NCBI GenBank assembly: GCA_964632165.1
Contig: CAZWCZ010000010.1
Span: 1-52,033, forward strand
Source of the DNA: SIG299 sp964632165
Lineage (GTDB): Bacteria > Bacillota > Clostridia > Lachnospirales > Lachnospiraceae
Length of the DNA stretch: 52,033 nt
Direction of reading: 5' to 3'
Shown: positions 33,532 to 42,296 of the stretch, piece after piece
Position numbering within the stretch: the first letter of the stretch is position 1
Layout: the number at the start of each line of letters is the position of its first letter
Translations under genes and position numbers: made by a program
The notes under the pieces: model-generated
Database searches by the model: none
Told to the model about the DNA's origin: nothing
The model's input: the letters and a program-made list of their open reading frames with translations, nothing else

Positions 33532-34269
33532 ATGAAGGAACAATTATATACCATTCCGGTAAATGAGGCATTTGCCGCAGACTGTGAATGCCCGATCTGT
33601 GCCATGCATCATAAGTTAAAGGAAGATGTTCTTGATTTTACACTCGGCCCGAGTTATATGGAAGATGACATCCGCATGGTTACAGATAAGATCGGATTTT
33701 GCAGAGAACACGTAAAAGAACTGTATGAAAGGCAAAACCGTCTTGGACTTGCACTGATGCTGAAAACACATGCGGATAAGACCATAAAAGATGTGGAAAA
33801 ACTGGCAAAAGGATATAGGCCGGCAAAAAAAAGTCTGTTCAAAAAATCAGAGGGAGGAAAAGACCCGCTGCTTTCTTATTTGGATGAACTGCAAGACTGC
33901 TGTTTTGTCTGCAGCAAAATTGACAAAGTATTTGACCGTTATATTGCTACGGTATTCTATTTATATGAAAGGGAACCGGAATTCAGGGAAACGGTAAAAA
34001 ACTGCAAGGGATTTTGTACGGCTCATTATGCACTGCTCCTGCAGGAAGCACCAAACCAGCTTTCTGCAAAATATTCCGAGGAGTTTGCAAAAGCAGTCAG
34101 CACTGCATACCTGGAAGGAATGAAGAGGGTAAAAGAGGATGTTTCCTGGTTTATCGACAAATTTGATTACCGGTTTGCAAATGAACCATGGAAAAATTCA
34201 AGGGATTCCCTGCCTCGCATGATGATGAAGCAGAACAGTCTGGAATATTTTCCAGAGGATAAAAAGTAG
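33532..34269 (+). CDS. DUF6062-like cysteine-rich conserved protein
   Basis: A 245-residue soluble protein. It carries two sets of paired Cys/His motifs: CECPICAMHHKL near residue 22 and GFCREH near 60, then CCFVCSKID near 123 and GFCTAHYALLL near 161. The arrangement suggests two zinc- or cluster-binding units in an internal duplication. I believe it belongs to DUF6062, a family common in Lachnospiraceae, but the name is from memory. No function is known to me. AAGGAGG lies before the ATG. It sits between glnS and groES and has its own slot between a terminator and the CIRCE promoter. Confidence 0.75.
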   Translation: MKEQLYTIPVNEAFAADCECPICAMHHKLKEDVLDFTLGPSYMEDDIRMVTDKIGFCREHVKELYERQNRLGLALMLKTHADKTIKDVEKLAKGYRPAKKSLFKKSEGGKDPLLSYLDELQDCCFVCSKIDKVFDRYIATVFYLYEREPEFRETVKNCKGFCTAHYALLLQEAPNQLSAKYSEEFAKAVSTAYLEGMKRVKEDVSWFIDKFDYRFANEPWKNSRDSLPRMMMKQNSLEYFPEDKK

Positions 34270-34283
34270 GACGAAAGACCTAG

Positions 34284-34311
34284 TTGCACTTTTACTGAAT
34301 CGTGGTAATAT
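34284..34311 (+). promoter_or_regulatory. groESL promoter
   Basis: TTGCAC (34284-34289) and TAATAT (34306-34311) with a 16-base spacer; alternative -10 hexamers overlap it. The CIRCE operator starts 13 bases downstream, in the early transcript. Confidence 0.6.
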
Positions 34312-34324
34312 AACTATATCGGAT

Positions 34325-34351
34325 TTAGCACTCGACACCATGGAGTGCTAA
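34325..34351 (+). promoter_or_regulatory. CIRCE operator (HrcA binding site)
   Basis: TTAGCACTC (34325-34333), a 9-base spacer and GAGTGCTAA (34343-34351): a perfect match to the CIRCE element that HrcA binds to repress chaperone genes. It lies between the promoter and groES. Confidence 0.97.
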
Positions 34352-34379
34352 CAGAAAGAGTTAAAGGAGGAAATGCGAA

Positions 34380-34667
34380 ATGAGATTAGTACCATTAGGA
34401 GATAAGGTTGTATTAAAACAGCTGTTAGCAGAAGAAACGACAAAATCCGGGATTGTTCTTCCGGGACAGGCAAAAGAGAAACCGCAGCAGGCAGAAGTTA
34501 TTGCAGTAGGACCGGGCGGTATGGTAGAAGGCAAAGAAATTACCATGCAGGTCAAGACCGGTGACAAGGTGATCTATTCCAAGTATGCCGGAACTGAGGT
34601 TAAGCTGGGAGAAGAAGAGTATATTGTTGTCAGACAGAATGACATTGTAGCAATTGTAGAAGAATAA
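34380..34667 (+). CDS. groES: Co-chaperonin GroES
   Basis: A 95-residue chaperonin-10 that caps the GroEL cylinder. MRLVPLGDKVVLKQL, the mobile loop region EETTKSGIVLPGQAKEKPQQAEVIAVGPG and the C-terminal GDKVIYSKYAGTEVKLGEEEYIVVRQNDIVAIVEE are canonical. AAAGGAGG is upstream of the ATG. It is under the CIRCE operator and is followed after 33 bases by groEL. Confidence 0.97.
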   Translation: MRLVPLGDKVVLKQLLAEETTKSGIVLPGQAKEKPQQAEVIAVGPGGMVEGKEITMQVKTGDKVIYSKYAGTEVKLGEEEYIVVRQNDIVAIVEE

Positions 34668-34700
34668 TCATCAGGAATTAAAGGTAAGGAGGTCCTTCAT

Positions 34701-36323
34701 ATGGCAAAGGAAATCAAATATGGTGCAGAGGCAAGAGTTGCTCTGGAAGCCGGTGTAAATAAGCTCGCAAATACGGTAAAGGTAACACTTGGACCGAAAG
34801 GAAGAAACGTAGTACTTGACAAGTCCTTCGGAGCACCACTCATCACAAACGACGGTGTTACGATAGCAAAAGAGGTTGAACTGGAAGATGCTTTTGAGAA
34901 CATGGGTGCGCAGATTGTAAAGGAAGTTGCGACAAAGACGAATGATGTTGCAGGAGATGGTACGACTACGGCAACGGTTCTTGCCCAGGCAATGATCAAT
35001 GAGGGAATGAAAAACCTGGCAGCCGGTGCAAATCCGATCATTCTCAGAAAAGGTATGAAGAAAGCAACAGATTGTGCAGTAGAGGCGATTTCTGCCATGA
35101 GTTCCGTAGTTACGGGAAAAGAGCAGATTGCGAAGGTAGCTGCGATTTCTGCCGGAGATGAATCCGTTGGCGAAATGGTAGCGGATGCTATGGACAGGGT
35201 TTCCAAAGACGGCGTCATCACGATAGAAGAATCAAAGACCATGAAGACAGAACTTGATCTGGTAGAGGGAATGCAGTTTGACCGCGGCTATGTCTCTGCT
35301 TATATGGCAACTGACATGGATAAAATGGAAGCAAATCTTGATAATCCATACATCTTGATCACAGATAAGAAGATTTCCAACATTCAGGAGATCCTTCCGG
35401 TACTGGAACAGATCGTTCAGACCGGTGCGAAGCTTCTGATCATTGCAGAGGATATCGAGGGAGAGGCATTGACCACTCTTGTGATCAACAAATTAAGAGG
35501 CACATTTACGGTTGTTGGTGTTAAGGCACCTGGCTATGGAGACAGAAGAAAGGCAATGCTTCAGGATATCGCCATTTTGACCGGTGGTACCGTAATATCA
35601 GATGAACTTGGTCTTGATCTGAAGGAAGTTACATTAGAGCAGTTGGGCCGTGCAAAGTCCGTAAAGGTACAGAAAGAAAATACGATCATTGTTGACGGCG
35701 CAGGAGATCAGCAGGAGATTCATGCAAGAGTGGCACAGATCCGTGCACAGATCGAAGAAACCACGTCTGATTTCGACAGAGAAAAGCTTCAGGAGAGACT
35801 TGCAAAGCTCGCAGGCGGTGTTGCAGTGATCCGTGTCGGAGCAGCAACAGAAACGGAAATGAAAGAAAATAAGATGCGTATGGAAGATGCACTTGCAGCA
35901 ACAAAGGCAGCTGTGGAAGAAGGAATCATCGCAGGCGGCGGTTCGGCATATATCCATGCGTCAAAGAAGGTAGCAGAACTGGCAAACACTTTGGAAGGCG
36001 ATGAGAAGACAGGCGCTAACATTATCTTAAAGGCATTGGAAGCTCCGCTCCGCTGTATCGCTGCGAATGCTGGTCTGGAAGGCTCTGTTATAGTAAATAA
36101 GATTCGTGAGTCTGAAATCGGTACGGGATTTAATGCATTGACAGAAGAGTATGTAAATATGGTAGCGGATGGTATTCTGGATCCGGCAAAGGTTACAAGA
36201 AGTGCCCTTCAGAATGCAACGAGCGTTGCTTCTACCTTCCTTACTACGGAATCTGCAGTTGCTAATATCAAAGAAGACACTCCTTCAATGCCTGCAGGCG
36301 GTGCCGGTATGGGAATGATGTAA
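34701..36323 (+). CDS. groEL: Chaperonin GroEL
   Basis: A 540-residue chaperonin-60 that folds proteins in an ATP-driven cycle with GroES. KLANTVKVTLGPKGRNVVLDKSFGAP, DGVTIAKEVELED and VAGDGTTTATVLAQAMI (ATP-binding Asp in GDGTT) mark the equatorial domain; the C-terminal Gly/Met-rich tail MPAGGAGMGMM is present. AAGGAGGTCC upstream fits the start. The operon ends with a long hairpin terminator. Confidence 0.97.
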   Translation: MAKEIKYGAEARVALEAGVNKLANTVKVTLGPKGRNVVLDKSFGAPLITNDGVTIAKEVELEDAFENMGAQIVKEVATKTNDVAGDGTTTATVLAQAMINEGMKNLAAGANPIILRKGMKKATDCAVEAISAMSSVVTGKEQIAKVAAISAGDESVGEMVADAMDRVSKDGVITIEESKTMKTELDLVEGMQFDRGYVSAYMATDMDKMEANLDNPYILITDKKISNIQEILPVLEQIVQTGAKLLIIAEDIEGEALTTLVINKLRGTFTVVGVKAPGYGDRRKAMLQDIAILTGGTVISDELGLDLKEVTLEQLGRAKSVKVQKENTIIVDGAGDQQEIHARVAQIRAQIEETTSDFDREKLQERLAKLAGGVAVIRVGAATETEMKENKMRMEDALAATKAAVEEGIIAGGGSAYIHASKKVAELANTLEGDEKTGANIILKALEAPLRCIAANAGLEGSVIVNKIRESEIGTGFNALTEEYVNMVADGILDPAKVTRSALQNATSVASTFLTTESAVANIKEDTPSMPAGGAGMGMM

Positions 36324-36349
36324 AATTGAAGAAGAATTGGCAATAAAAT

Positions 36350-36431
36350 AAAGAAAAAGCGGACATTTTTACAAAAAAGAGAATGGCATGAGAACAGGTC
36401 TCTTTTTGAAGAAAATGTCCGCTTTTTCTTT
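36350..36431 (+). terminator. Very long terminator hairpin after groEL
   Basis: The 20 bases at 36350-36369 pair perfectly with 36412-36431 (AAAGAAAAAGC with GCTTTTTCTTT at the base), and the stem continues inward through a CAAAAAAGAGA/TCTCTTTTTG segment, giving about 30 pairs with a short interruption. T-rich ends on both strands mean it may act in both directions. Confidence 0.85.
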
Positions 36432-36497
36432 TATGGGTGCACACGATAAAAAGGGCGAGCCGTTTATAAAAAAAATGTAACATAAAGGGAATTCAAG

Positions 36498-36526
36498 TTG
36501 CAAAACAGGGGAAATTTAGCTATACT
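36498..36526 (+). promoter_or_regulatory. Promoter upstream of the 50-bp repeat leader
   Basis: TTGCAA (36498-36503) and TATACT (36521-36526) with a 17-base spacer. Transcription would start near 36533 and place all three repeat copies in the 5' leader of the gene at 36714. A palindromic ATATATTAATATAT follows the -10. Confidence 0.8.
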
Positions 36527-36550
36527 ATATATTAATATATTTTTACATAT

Positions 36551-36700
36551 AGGAGGAAAATCCTCTGCTCGCATGAGCTCGCATTTTTCTCCGAAAAACA
36601 AGGAGGAAAATCCTCTGCTCGCATGGGCTCGCATTTTTCTCCGAAAAACAAGGAGGAAAATCCTCTGCTCGCATGGGCTCGCATTTTTCTCCGAAAAACA
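36551..36700 (+). repeat. Three tandem copies of a 50-bp unit in a 5' leader
   Basis: Units lie at 36551-36600, 36601-36650 and 36651-36700; a fourth partial start (AGGAGGA) at 36701 becomes the ribosome site of the next gene. Copies 2 and 3 are identical and copy 1 differs at one base (GCATGAGCTC against GCATGGGCTC). Each unit begins AGGAGGAAAATCCTCT, in which GAGGA pairs with TCCTC around AAA, hiding the SD-like sequence. Each also has two GCTCGCAT direct repeats. No stop codon occurs in any of the six frames of the unit. Because 50 is not a multiple of three, reading frames rotate through successive copies. Confidence 0.95.
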
Positions 36701-36713
36701 AGGAGGATTGGAT

Positions 36714-37217
36714 ATGGATGGTTTGTATGCAGAAGCCAGGGCAAAAAAGAAAATGACACTGAAGGACAAGACGGTAAAATTCGGATTGTACGGTGCGATG
36801 GTTTTTTGCCTTGTTCTGGGACTTCTTTCGGTTAATATGATTTTTATTGCGATTGGTCTGGTTTTTATGGGGCTGACGTACTATCTTGTGCCGAAGCTGA
36901 ATGTGGAATGGGAATATGTTTTTTGTGACGGGCAGCTGGATTTTGACAGGATCACAGGCGGGGCAAAAAGAAAGACGATGCTCCGGGTTGATTTTGAACA
37001 TCTGGTTGTGACAGCACCGAAGAATTCTCATGCCTTGGACGGGTACCGGCATAACGGAGTAGAGGTAAAGGACTTTACGAGCCTGGAAGAAGGGAAAAAT
37101 GTGTATGGGATGGTCGTGACAGGCGGAGAAAAAAGCCAGCTCATTTTTTATGAACCAAATGAAAAGATGCTTGCTGCCATGAAACAGAAAGCACCTAGAA
37201 AGGTCGTAGAGTATTAG
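36714..37217 (+). CDS. Small membrane protein of unknown function (DUF6106-like)
   Basis: A 167-residue protein. After a basic N-terminus (MDGLYAEARAKKKMTLKDKTVKFG) two membrane helices follow (YGAMVFCLVLGLLSVNMIFIAIGLVFMGLTYYLV), then a soluble beta-rich domain (WEYVFCDGQLDFDRITGGAKRKTMLRVDFEHL). The pattern resembles a small Lachnospiraceae family I recall as DUF6106; tentative. The AGGAGG at 36701-36706 serves ATG 36714. A longer in-frame ORF runs back to 36498 through the repeats, but it lacks a ribosome site and would translate the repeat in three different frames, so I do not accept it. The M16C peptidase gene follows 39 bases later. Confidence 0.75.
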   Translation: MDGLYAEARAKKKMTLKDKTVKFGLYGAMVFCLVLGLLSVNMIFIAIGLVFMGLTYYLVPKLNVEWEYVFCDGQLDFDRITGGAKRKTMLRVDFEHLVVTAPKNSHALDGYRHNGVEVKDFTSLEEGKNVYGMVVTGGEKSQLIFYEPNEKMLAAMKQKAPRKVVEY

Positions 37218-37256
37218 AACAGAACAAAATTGAAAGGTATTGAGGAGGACAGGAGT

Positions 37257-40169
37257 ATGAAAGATTTATCAAAGCTGTCGGCATATACGCTGTTAAAGAC
37301 AGAGGAATTGCCGGATATTAAGGGAAACGGTTATTATCTGCGCCATAACAAAAGCGGGGCAAAAGTAGTCTGGATAGAAAATGAGGATGACAATAAGGTT
37401 TTTTCAATTGCATTTCGGACACCGCCGACAGATTCTACCGGCGTGGCTCATATCATAGAGCATACGGTGCTTTGCGGCTCGGAAAAGTTTCCGGCAAAGG
37501 ATCCGTTTATTGAACTTGCAAAGGGATCTTTGAACACTTTCTTAAATGCGATGACCTATCCGGACAAGACGGTGTATCCGGTGGCAAGCTGCAATACACA
37601 GGATTTCAAAAATCTCATGCACGTATATATGGATGCTGTTTTTTATCCGAATATTTATAAGAGGGAAGAGATTTTTAAACAGGAAGGATGGCACTATGAA
37701 CTGGAGAGTGAAGATGCAGAGCTGATCTATAACGGGATCGTTTACAGTGAGATGAAAGGTGCATTTTCTTCTCCGGAGTCGGTATTGTACAGAGAATCCA
37801 TGAATGCACTCTTCCCGGATACTTCTTATGGAGTTGAGTCCGGTGGACATCCGGATGTTATCCCGGAACTTACGTATGAAGATTATCTCGATTTTCACAG
37901 AAGATATTATCATCCGGTAAACAGCTATATTTATCTGTATGGTGCTATGGATATTGAAGAACGCTTAAACTGGATGGATGAAGAATACCTCTCCAAATTT
38001 GAAAAGATTACGTTGGATTCTTCTTTGAAAGAACAGGAAAGTTTTCATGGGATCCGCGAAGTAGAAAAAACGTATTCCGTGGAAGAACAAAACGGAGACA
38101 ATGGCTATTATTATTCATATAATGTGCTGACGGGAGAACCGGATGATCTGATCAAGGATGAGGCATTTGAAGTGCTGGATAAAATACTGTTTTCGGCACC
38201 GGGAGCTCCGGTAAAGCAGGCTTTGATCGATGCAGGGATCGGAGAAGACTATATTACCGGATATAACGGAGGACTTCTGCAGCCGTATTTTACCGTAGCA
38301 GTGAAGAATGCAAAAGCAGGTCAGAAAGAACTGTTTGTGGAAACACTCCGTAATGCATTGAAAAAGTGTGCAGAAGAGGGATTAAAAGAAAGTTCTCTTC
38401 TTGCGGTTATCAATGCACAGGAATTCAGCTATAGAGAAGCAGATTTCGGACGGATGCCGAAGGGACTTATCTATAACTTATCTATGCATAAGACCTGGCT
38501 CTATGATGAAAACGAACCATTTGCTGCCATGCATACCAATGAGGTGTTTGCAGAATTGAAAAAGAAGATCGGTACCGGGTACTTTGAAGAACTGATCCGG
38601 GATTGTTTTTTAAACAGTGATCATGGTGCAATGCTCACACTTTCTCCGGAAGCAGGATTGAATGCGAAAAAAGAAAAACTTTTGAAGGACAAACTGGCAG
38701 CATATAAGGAATCTTTGAGCACAGAAGAAGTAAAGAAACTGGTAGCACAGACAAAGGCATTAAAAGAATATCAGGAAGAACCGTCTTCCAAAGAAGATCT
38801 GGAAAAGATCCCGATGCTTTCCATTCAGGATATTGAAAAGAAGGCAAAAGGATTCAAAAATGAGAAGTTTATGGGAGATAGGGCAGAAGCGGTATGGCAT
38901 AATATCAATACAAATGGCATTAATTATATTGGAATGTCATTTGATGCACGAAAAGTGACATTGGATGAAGTACCGTATGTCGGATTGCTGACTGACGTTT
39001 TATCTGTAGTAGACACGAAGGAACATGGCTATAAAGAACTGTCTGATGAGATCGATACGTATACCGGTGGTTTTGCAAGTTTTACAACGACATATGTCAC
39101 GCAGGAAGATTTATGTGCATTTCTTCCTCGCGTTAATGTAACGATCAAGTCTCTATACGAAAATACGGGTAAGGCAGTAGGATTTCTTACGGAAATTCTT
39201 TGCGATTCCTTATTTACCGATGCAAAACGTCTGCAGGAGATCCTGCTGGAAGTAAAGTCACGTCTGGAAATGAAGCTGATGTCTTCCGGTCATGCGGCAG
39301 CTATCACAAGAGCGGGTTCCTACTATGCACAAAACGATGCATTTACAGAAGCGGCAAGCGGTATCAGTTATTATGAATTTATAAAAGAGCGGACGGAGCA
39401 TTTTGATGAAGTAAAAGAGGAGATCGCAAAGAATCTTGCTGCGGTAGCCGGGAAGATATTTACAAAAGACAACTTTGTCCTGAGCCTCACGGCAGAAGAA
39501 GAAGGGAAAAAGGCACTGGAAGAGGAAATCGATGTATTATTGAACCGCCTTCCGGAAGCAGTTGCTGCAGAACCTCTCGTGATGCCGGTGAAAAAGAAAA
39601 ATGAAGGATTTAAGACACCGGGACAGGTACAATATGTGATCCGCAGCGGCAGATATACGGATGCCGGAATCTCTTATCACGGTTCTTATGAAGTATTGCG
39701 TACATTATTAAGCTATGGTTATTTGTGGAATGAGATCCGTGTAAAGGGTGGTGCTTATGGCGGAGGCATTGCGATAGGGATGGCAGGAGCAAACTTCTAC
39801 TCTTATCGTGACCCGAATTTACGTGAAACGAATACGATTTATGAGAACGTATTGGATTACCTGGAAAAATTTGAGGCTGATGAAAGAGAAATGACCAAAA
39901 ACATCCTTGGAACGATGAGTACGGTAGATTTTCCTCTTTCACCGCAGGCAGAGGGAACACGTTCCTTTTCGGCCTATATGATGCACCGGACAGAAGCAGA
40001 TGTTCAGAAAGTGAGAGATGAAATCCTCGGTACAACTGCAGAGGATATCCGCAAGGCAAAAGAAATGCTGAAGGCAGTGCTCGGAAATGAGATCATCTGT
40101 ACAATCGGTTCGGCTTCCAAGGTAGAGGAATGTAAAGATATGTTTATGGAAGTAAAAGCACTTCTGTAA
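37257..40169 (+). CDS. M16C family zinc peptidase (presequence protease-like)
   Basis: A 970-residue inverzincin of the M16C class, which degrade unstructured peptides in a closed chamber made of four homologous domains. The zinc motif HxxEH is HIIEH at residues 65-69 in TGVAHIIEHTVLCGSEKFPAKDPF, with GSLNTFLNAMTYPDKTVYPVAS after it; the third ligand is expected in the ELIYNGIVYSEMKGAFSSPE block. The C-terminal half has YLWNEIRVKGGAYGGG, the Arg/Tyr motif that contacts substrate. There is no signal peptide, so it acts in the cytosol. GAGGAGG 8 bases before ATG 37257 sets the start; a longer ORF begins at TTG 37230. Confidence 0.92.
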   Translation: MKDLSKLSAYTLLKTEELPDIKGNGYYLRHNKSGAKVVWIENEDDNKVFSIAFRTPPTDSTGVAHIIEHTVLCGSEKFPAKDPFIELAKGSLNTFLNAMTYPDKTVYPVASCNTQDFKNLMHVYMDAVFYPNIYKREEIFKQEGWHYELESEDAELIYNGIVYSEMKGAFSSPESVLYRESMNALFPDTSYGVESGGHPDVIPELTYEDYLDFHRRYYHPVNSYIYLYGAMDIEERLNWMDEEYLSKFEKITLDSSLKEQESFHGIREVEKTYSVEEQNGDNGYYYSYNVLTGEPDDLIKDEAFEVLDKILFSAPGAPVKQALIDAGIGEDYITGYNGGLLQPYFTVAVKNAKAGQKELFVETLRNALKKCAEEGLKESSLLAVINAQEFSYREADFGRMPKGLIYNLSMHKTWLYDENEPFAAMHTNEVFAELKKKIGTGYFEELIRDCFLNSDHGAMLTLSPEAGLNAKKEKLLKDKLAAYKESLSTEEVKKLVAQTKALKEYQEEPSSKEDLEKIPMLSIQDIEKKAKGFKNEKFMGDRAEAVWHNINTNGINYIGMSFDARKVTLDEVPYVGLLTDVLSVVDTKEHGYKELSDEIDTYTGGFASFTTTYVTQEDLCAFLPRVNVTIKSLYENTGKAVGFLTEILCDSLFTDAKRLQEILLEVKSRLEMKLMSSGHAAAITRAGSYYAQNDAFTEAASGISYYEFIKERTEHFDEVKEEIAKNLAAVAGKIFTKDNFVLSLTAEEEGKKALEEEIDVLLNRLPEAVAAEPLVMPVKKKNEGFKTPGQVQYVIRSGRYTDAGISYHGSYEVLRTLLSYGYLWNEIRVKGGAYGGGIAIGMAGANFYSYRDPNLRETNTIYENVLDYLEKFEADEREMTKNILGTMSTVDFPLSPQAEGTRSFSAYMMHRTEADVQKVRDEILGTTAEDIRKAKEMLKAVLGNEIICTIGSASKVEECKDMFMEVKALL

Positions 40170-40183
40170 AGAAAATAAGAAAA

Positions 40184-40214
40184 TGCCGCAGCGGGTATTC
40201 AGCCTGTTGCGGCA
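40184..40214. other. Strong hairpin between the M16C and era genes
   Basis: TGCCGCAGCGGG (40184-40195) pairs fully with CCTGTTGCGGCA (40203-40214), with two G-U pairs and a 7-base loop. No T tract follows on the plus strand, so it is not a normal plus-strand terminator; on the minus strand it is followed by TTTTCTTATTTTC. It may be an mRNA processing or stability element. Confidence 0.7.
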
Positions 40215-40227
40215 ATGAGGAAAAGAA

Positions 40228-41139
40228 ATGTTGGAAAAACAGATAAAATCAGGGTTTGTTACATTGATCGGACGGCCGAATGTCGGAAAATCAACTTTGA
40301 TGAACCACCTGATCGGACAGAAGATAGCAATTACGTCCGATAAACCACAGACGACAAGAAACCGGATACAGACAGTGTATACAGATGAACGTGGTCAGGT
40401 AATCTTTTTGGATACTCCGGGAATCCACAAGGCAAAAAACAAATTGGGCGAATATATGGTCAAAGTAGCGAAGGATACATTAAATGAAGTTGATGTGATC
40501 CTTTGGCTTGTGGAGCCGACTACGTTTATCGGCGGCGGTGAACAGCATATTATTGAACAGCTGGAAAAGGTAACAACACCGGTCATCCTGGTCATCAATA
40601 AGATCGATACTGTGAAAAAAGAGGAAATCATGGCTGCAATCGAAGCTTATCAGAAAAAGCTTGCTTTTGCTGAGATCATTCCGGTATCTGCAAAGAAAAA
40701 ACAGAACACGGACCGATTGATGGAGCTGGTATTCCGCTATCTGCCGTATGGACCTATGTATTATGATGAAGATACGGTTACAGACCAGCCGGAGCGTCAG
40801 ATCGCGGCAGAACTGATCCGTGAAAAAGCACTGCGTTTATTGGGCGAAGAAGTACCTCATGGAATTGCAGTTACGATTGAAAAGATGAGAGAACGTGCAG
40901 ATGGTTCCATGGTGGATATAGAGGCGACCATTATCTGCGAGAGGGATTCTCACAAGGGGATCATCATTGGAAAACAGGGTGCCATGCTCAAAAAAATCGG
41001 TACGAAGGCAAGAGAAGAGATCGAACGTCTTTTTGAGTACAAGGTGAATCTGAAACTTTGGGTCAAGGTAAAAAAAGACTGGAGAGATTCTGACATTCTT
41101 ATGAAAAATTACGGATACAGGGAAGAAAAAGAAAACTGA
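40228..41139 (+). CDS. era: GTPase Era
   Basis: A 303-residue ribosome-assembly GTPase acting on the 16S rRNA 3' end. G1 GRPNVGKST (15-23), G3 DTPGIHKAKN, G4 NKID and G5 VSAKKKQNT are present, and the C-terminal KH RNA-binding domain carries IIIGKQGAMLKKIGTKAREEIE. The length is normal. GAGGAAAAGAA precedes the ATG. The following yqzL-like and recO genes keep the era-yqzL-recO order of Bacillus. Confidence 0.96.
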   Translation: MLEKQIKSGFVTLIGRPNVGKSTLMNHLIGQKIAITSDKPQTTRNRIQTVYTDERGQVIFLDTPGIHKAKNKLGEYMVKVAKDTLNEVDVILWLVEPTTFIGGGEQHIIEQLEKVTTPVILVINKIDTVKKEEIMAAIEAYQKKLAFAEIIPVSAKKKQNTDRLMELVFRYLPYGPMYYDEDTVTDQPERQIAAELIREKALRLLGEEVPHGIAVTIEKMRERADGSMVDIEATIICERDSHKGIIIGKQGAMLKKIGTKAREEIERLFEYKVNLKLWVKVKKDWRDSDILMKNYGYREEKEN

Positions 41140-41238
41140 ACGGGAAACAGAATTTCCAAATCTTCCATAGGGTAAAAACTCATACTTTCAGAGAACCTAA
41201 GCATAAAGAACTTTAGATATGCGAAAGGAGAAGTGAGT

Positions 41239-41448
41239 ATGAAAATGGACAGAAATACTTCATGGGATGCAGAAGAACGAAAGGAAGACAGAAAACGGAT
41301 GGAAGCCGGTGAGGAGTTTTTAGAGGAGTCAGTCTACGGAGATGACACTTCGCATGATTACTGGCAGCGTTTTTTGCAGACAGGTAAAATATCAGATTAT
41401 CTCAGTTATGCAGCAGTTTACCGGGCAGATGGTCCGGAACATAGATAA
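41239..41448 (+). CDS. Small YqzL-like protein
   Basis: A 69-residue acidic protein. The last 35 residues (DYWQRFLQTGKISDYLSYAAVY) match the pattern of YqzL, a very small protein found between era and recO in Bacillus (roughly W-x2-F-x2-TG-x2-DYL-Y). The first half (EERKEDRKRMEAGEEFLEESVYGDD) is an added charged helix. I start at ATG 41239, with AAAGGAG 8 bases upstream; the GTG at 41233 is too close. The function is unknown; position and motif are the only evidence. A 99-base gap before it shows no clear hairpin or promoter. Confidence 0.65.
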   Translation: MKMDRNTSWDAEERKEDRKRMEAGEEFLEESVYGDDTSHDYWQRFLQTGKISDYLSYAAVYRADGPEHR

Positions 41449-41457
41449 GGAAGCAGA

Positions 41458-42264
41458 ATGACAGGACAAGTAAAACTGACCGGCATGGTGTTGGTTTCCA
41501 TGCCGGTTGGCGATTATGATCGCAGGATCACCATTTTGACGAAAGAAAGAGGGAAGATTTCCGCATTTGCAAAGGGAGCAAGGAAGCCGACCAGTGCACT
41601 GCTTGGATGCAGCCAGCCGTTTGCATTTGGGGAGTTTCTTTTGTATGAAGGAAAAAGTTCTTATAATGTCGTTGGGGCGGAAATAAAAAATTATTTTTCG
41701 GAACTCCGGGAGGATATGGGGGCAATTTATTATGCCATGTATTTTTGCGAATTCTGCTGTTATATGACAAAGGAAAATCTGGAGGCAGGGGAGGTGCTGA
41801 AGCTTTTATATGTATCGCTTCGGGCACTTTCCAAGCCTTCTTTGGATAAAAGACTCGTGAGGAGGATTTTTGAACTTCGTTTTCTTGCAGTTAACGGAGA
41901 AATGCCGCAGGTCAATGCCTGCGTACTTTGCGGACGACAGGAAATGCTGAAAGAAGAAAAGGCATGGTTTTCTTCCGAAGAGGGTGGCCTGCTTTGCGGG
42001 GACTGCCGGAGGAAAAGGCGACAAGAGAAAGTGGAACGGACAAGAGAACACAAATTATTTTCAGAACCGCTTAAAGAGGAGGTATCTGTCGGAACCTCTG
42101 CCATTTATACGATGCAGTACATATTGGCAACACCGTTGAACAAACTGTTTACATTTGCGGTTTCAGAGACGGTGCAGAAAGAATTAGAGCAGGTTCTGAC
42201 TTCGTTTTTGGAGCAGCATGTGGGACATGTGATGAAGGCAGAAGAAATGCTTGACATGTTCTGA
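41458..42264 (+). CDS. recO: DNA repair protein RecO
   Basis: A 268-residue RecO, which with RecR loads RecA onto SSB-covered single strands. The N-terminal OB-fold has VKLTGMVLVSMPVGDYDRRITILTKERGKISAFAKGARKP; the zinc-binding site is Cys155, Cys158, Cys180 and Cys183 in NACVLCGRQEM and LLCGDCRRKR. The remainder is the helical domain (AIYTMQYILATPLNKLFTF). It starts 9 bases after the YqzL-like gene. Confidence 0.93.
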   Translation: MTGQVKLTGMVLVSMPVGDYDRRITILTKERGKISAFAKGARKPTSALLGCSQPFAFGEFLLYEGKSSYNVVGAEIKNYFSELREDMGAIYYAMYFCEFCCYMTKENLEAGEVLKLLYVSLRALSKPSLDKRLVRRIFELRFLAVNGEMPQVNACVLCGRQEMLKEEKAWFSSEEGGLLCGDCRRKRRQEKVERTREHKLFSEPLKEEVSVGTSAIYTMQYILATPLNKLFTFAVSETVQKELEQVLTSFLEQHVGHVMKAEEMLDMF

Positions 42265-42296
42265 AAAAGGCATCATGCAGAGAGGAGAGAGGAAAA

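Noticed and set aside
36551..36700. CRISPR-like array
   Set aside because: The copies are directly adjacent with no spacers, and no cas genes are nearby.
36498..37217. Long ORF through the 50-bp repeats as the true start of the small membrane protein
   Set aside because: No ribosome site at its start; the promoter -35 box overlaps it; the repeats would be read in three frames. AGGAGG at 36701 fits ATG 36714.
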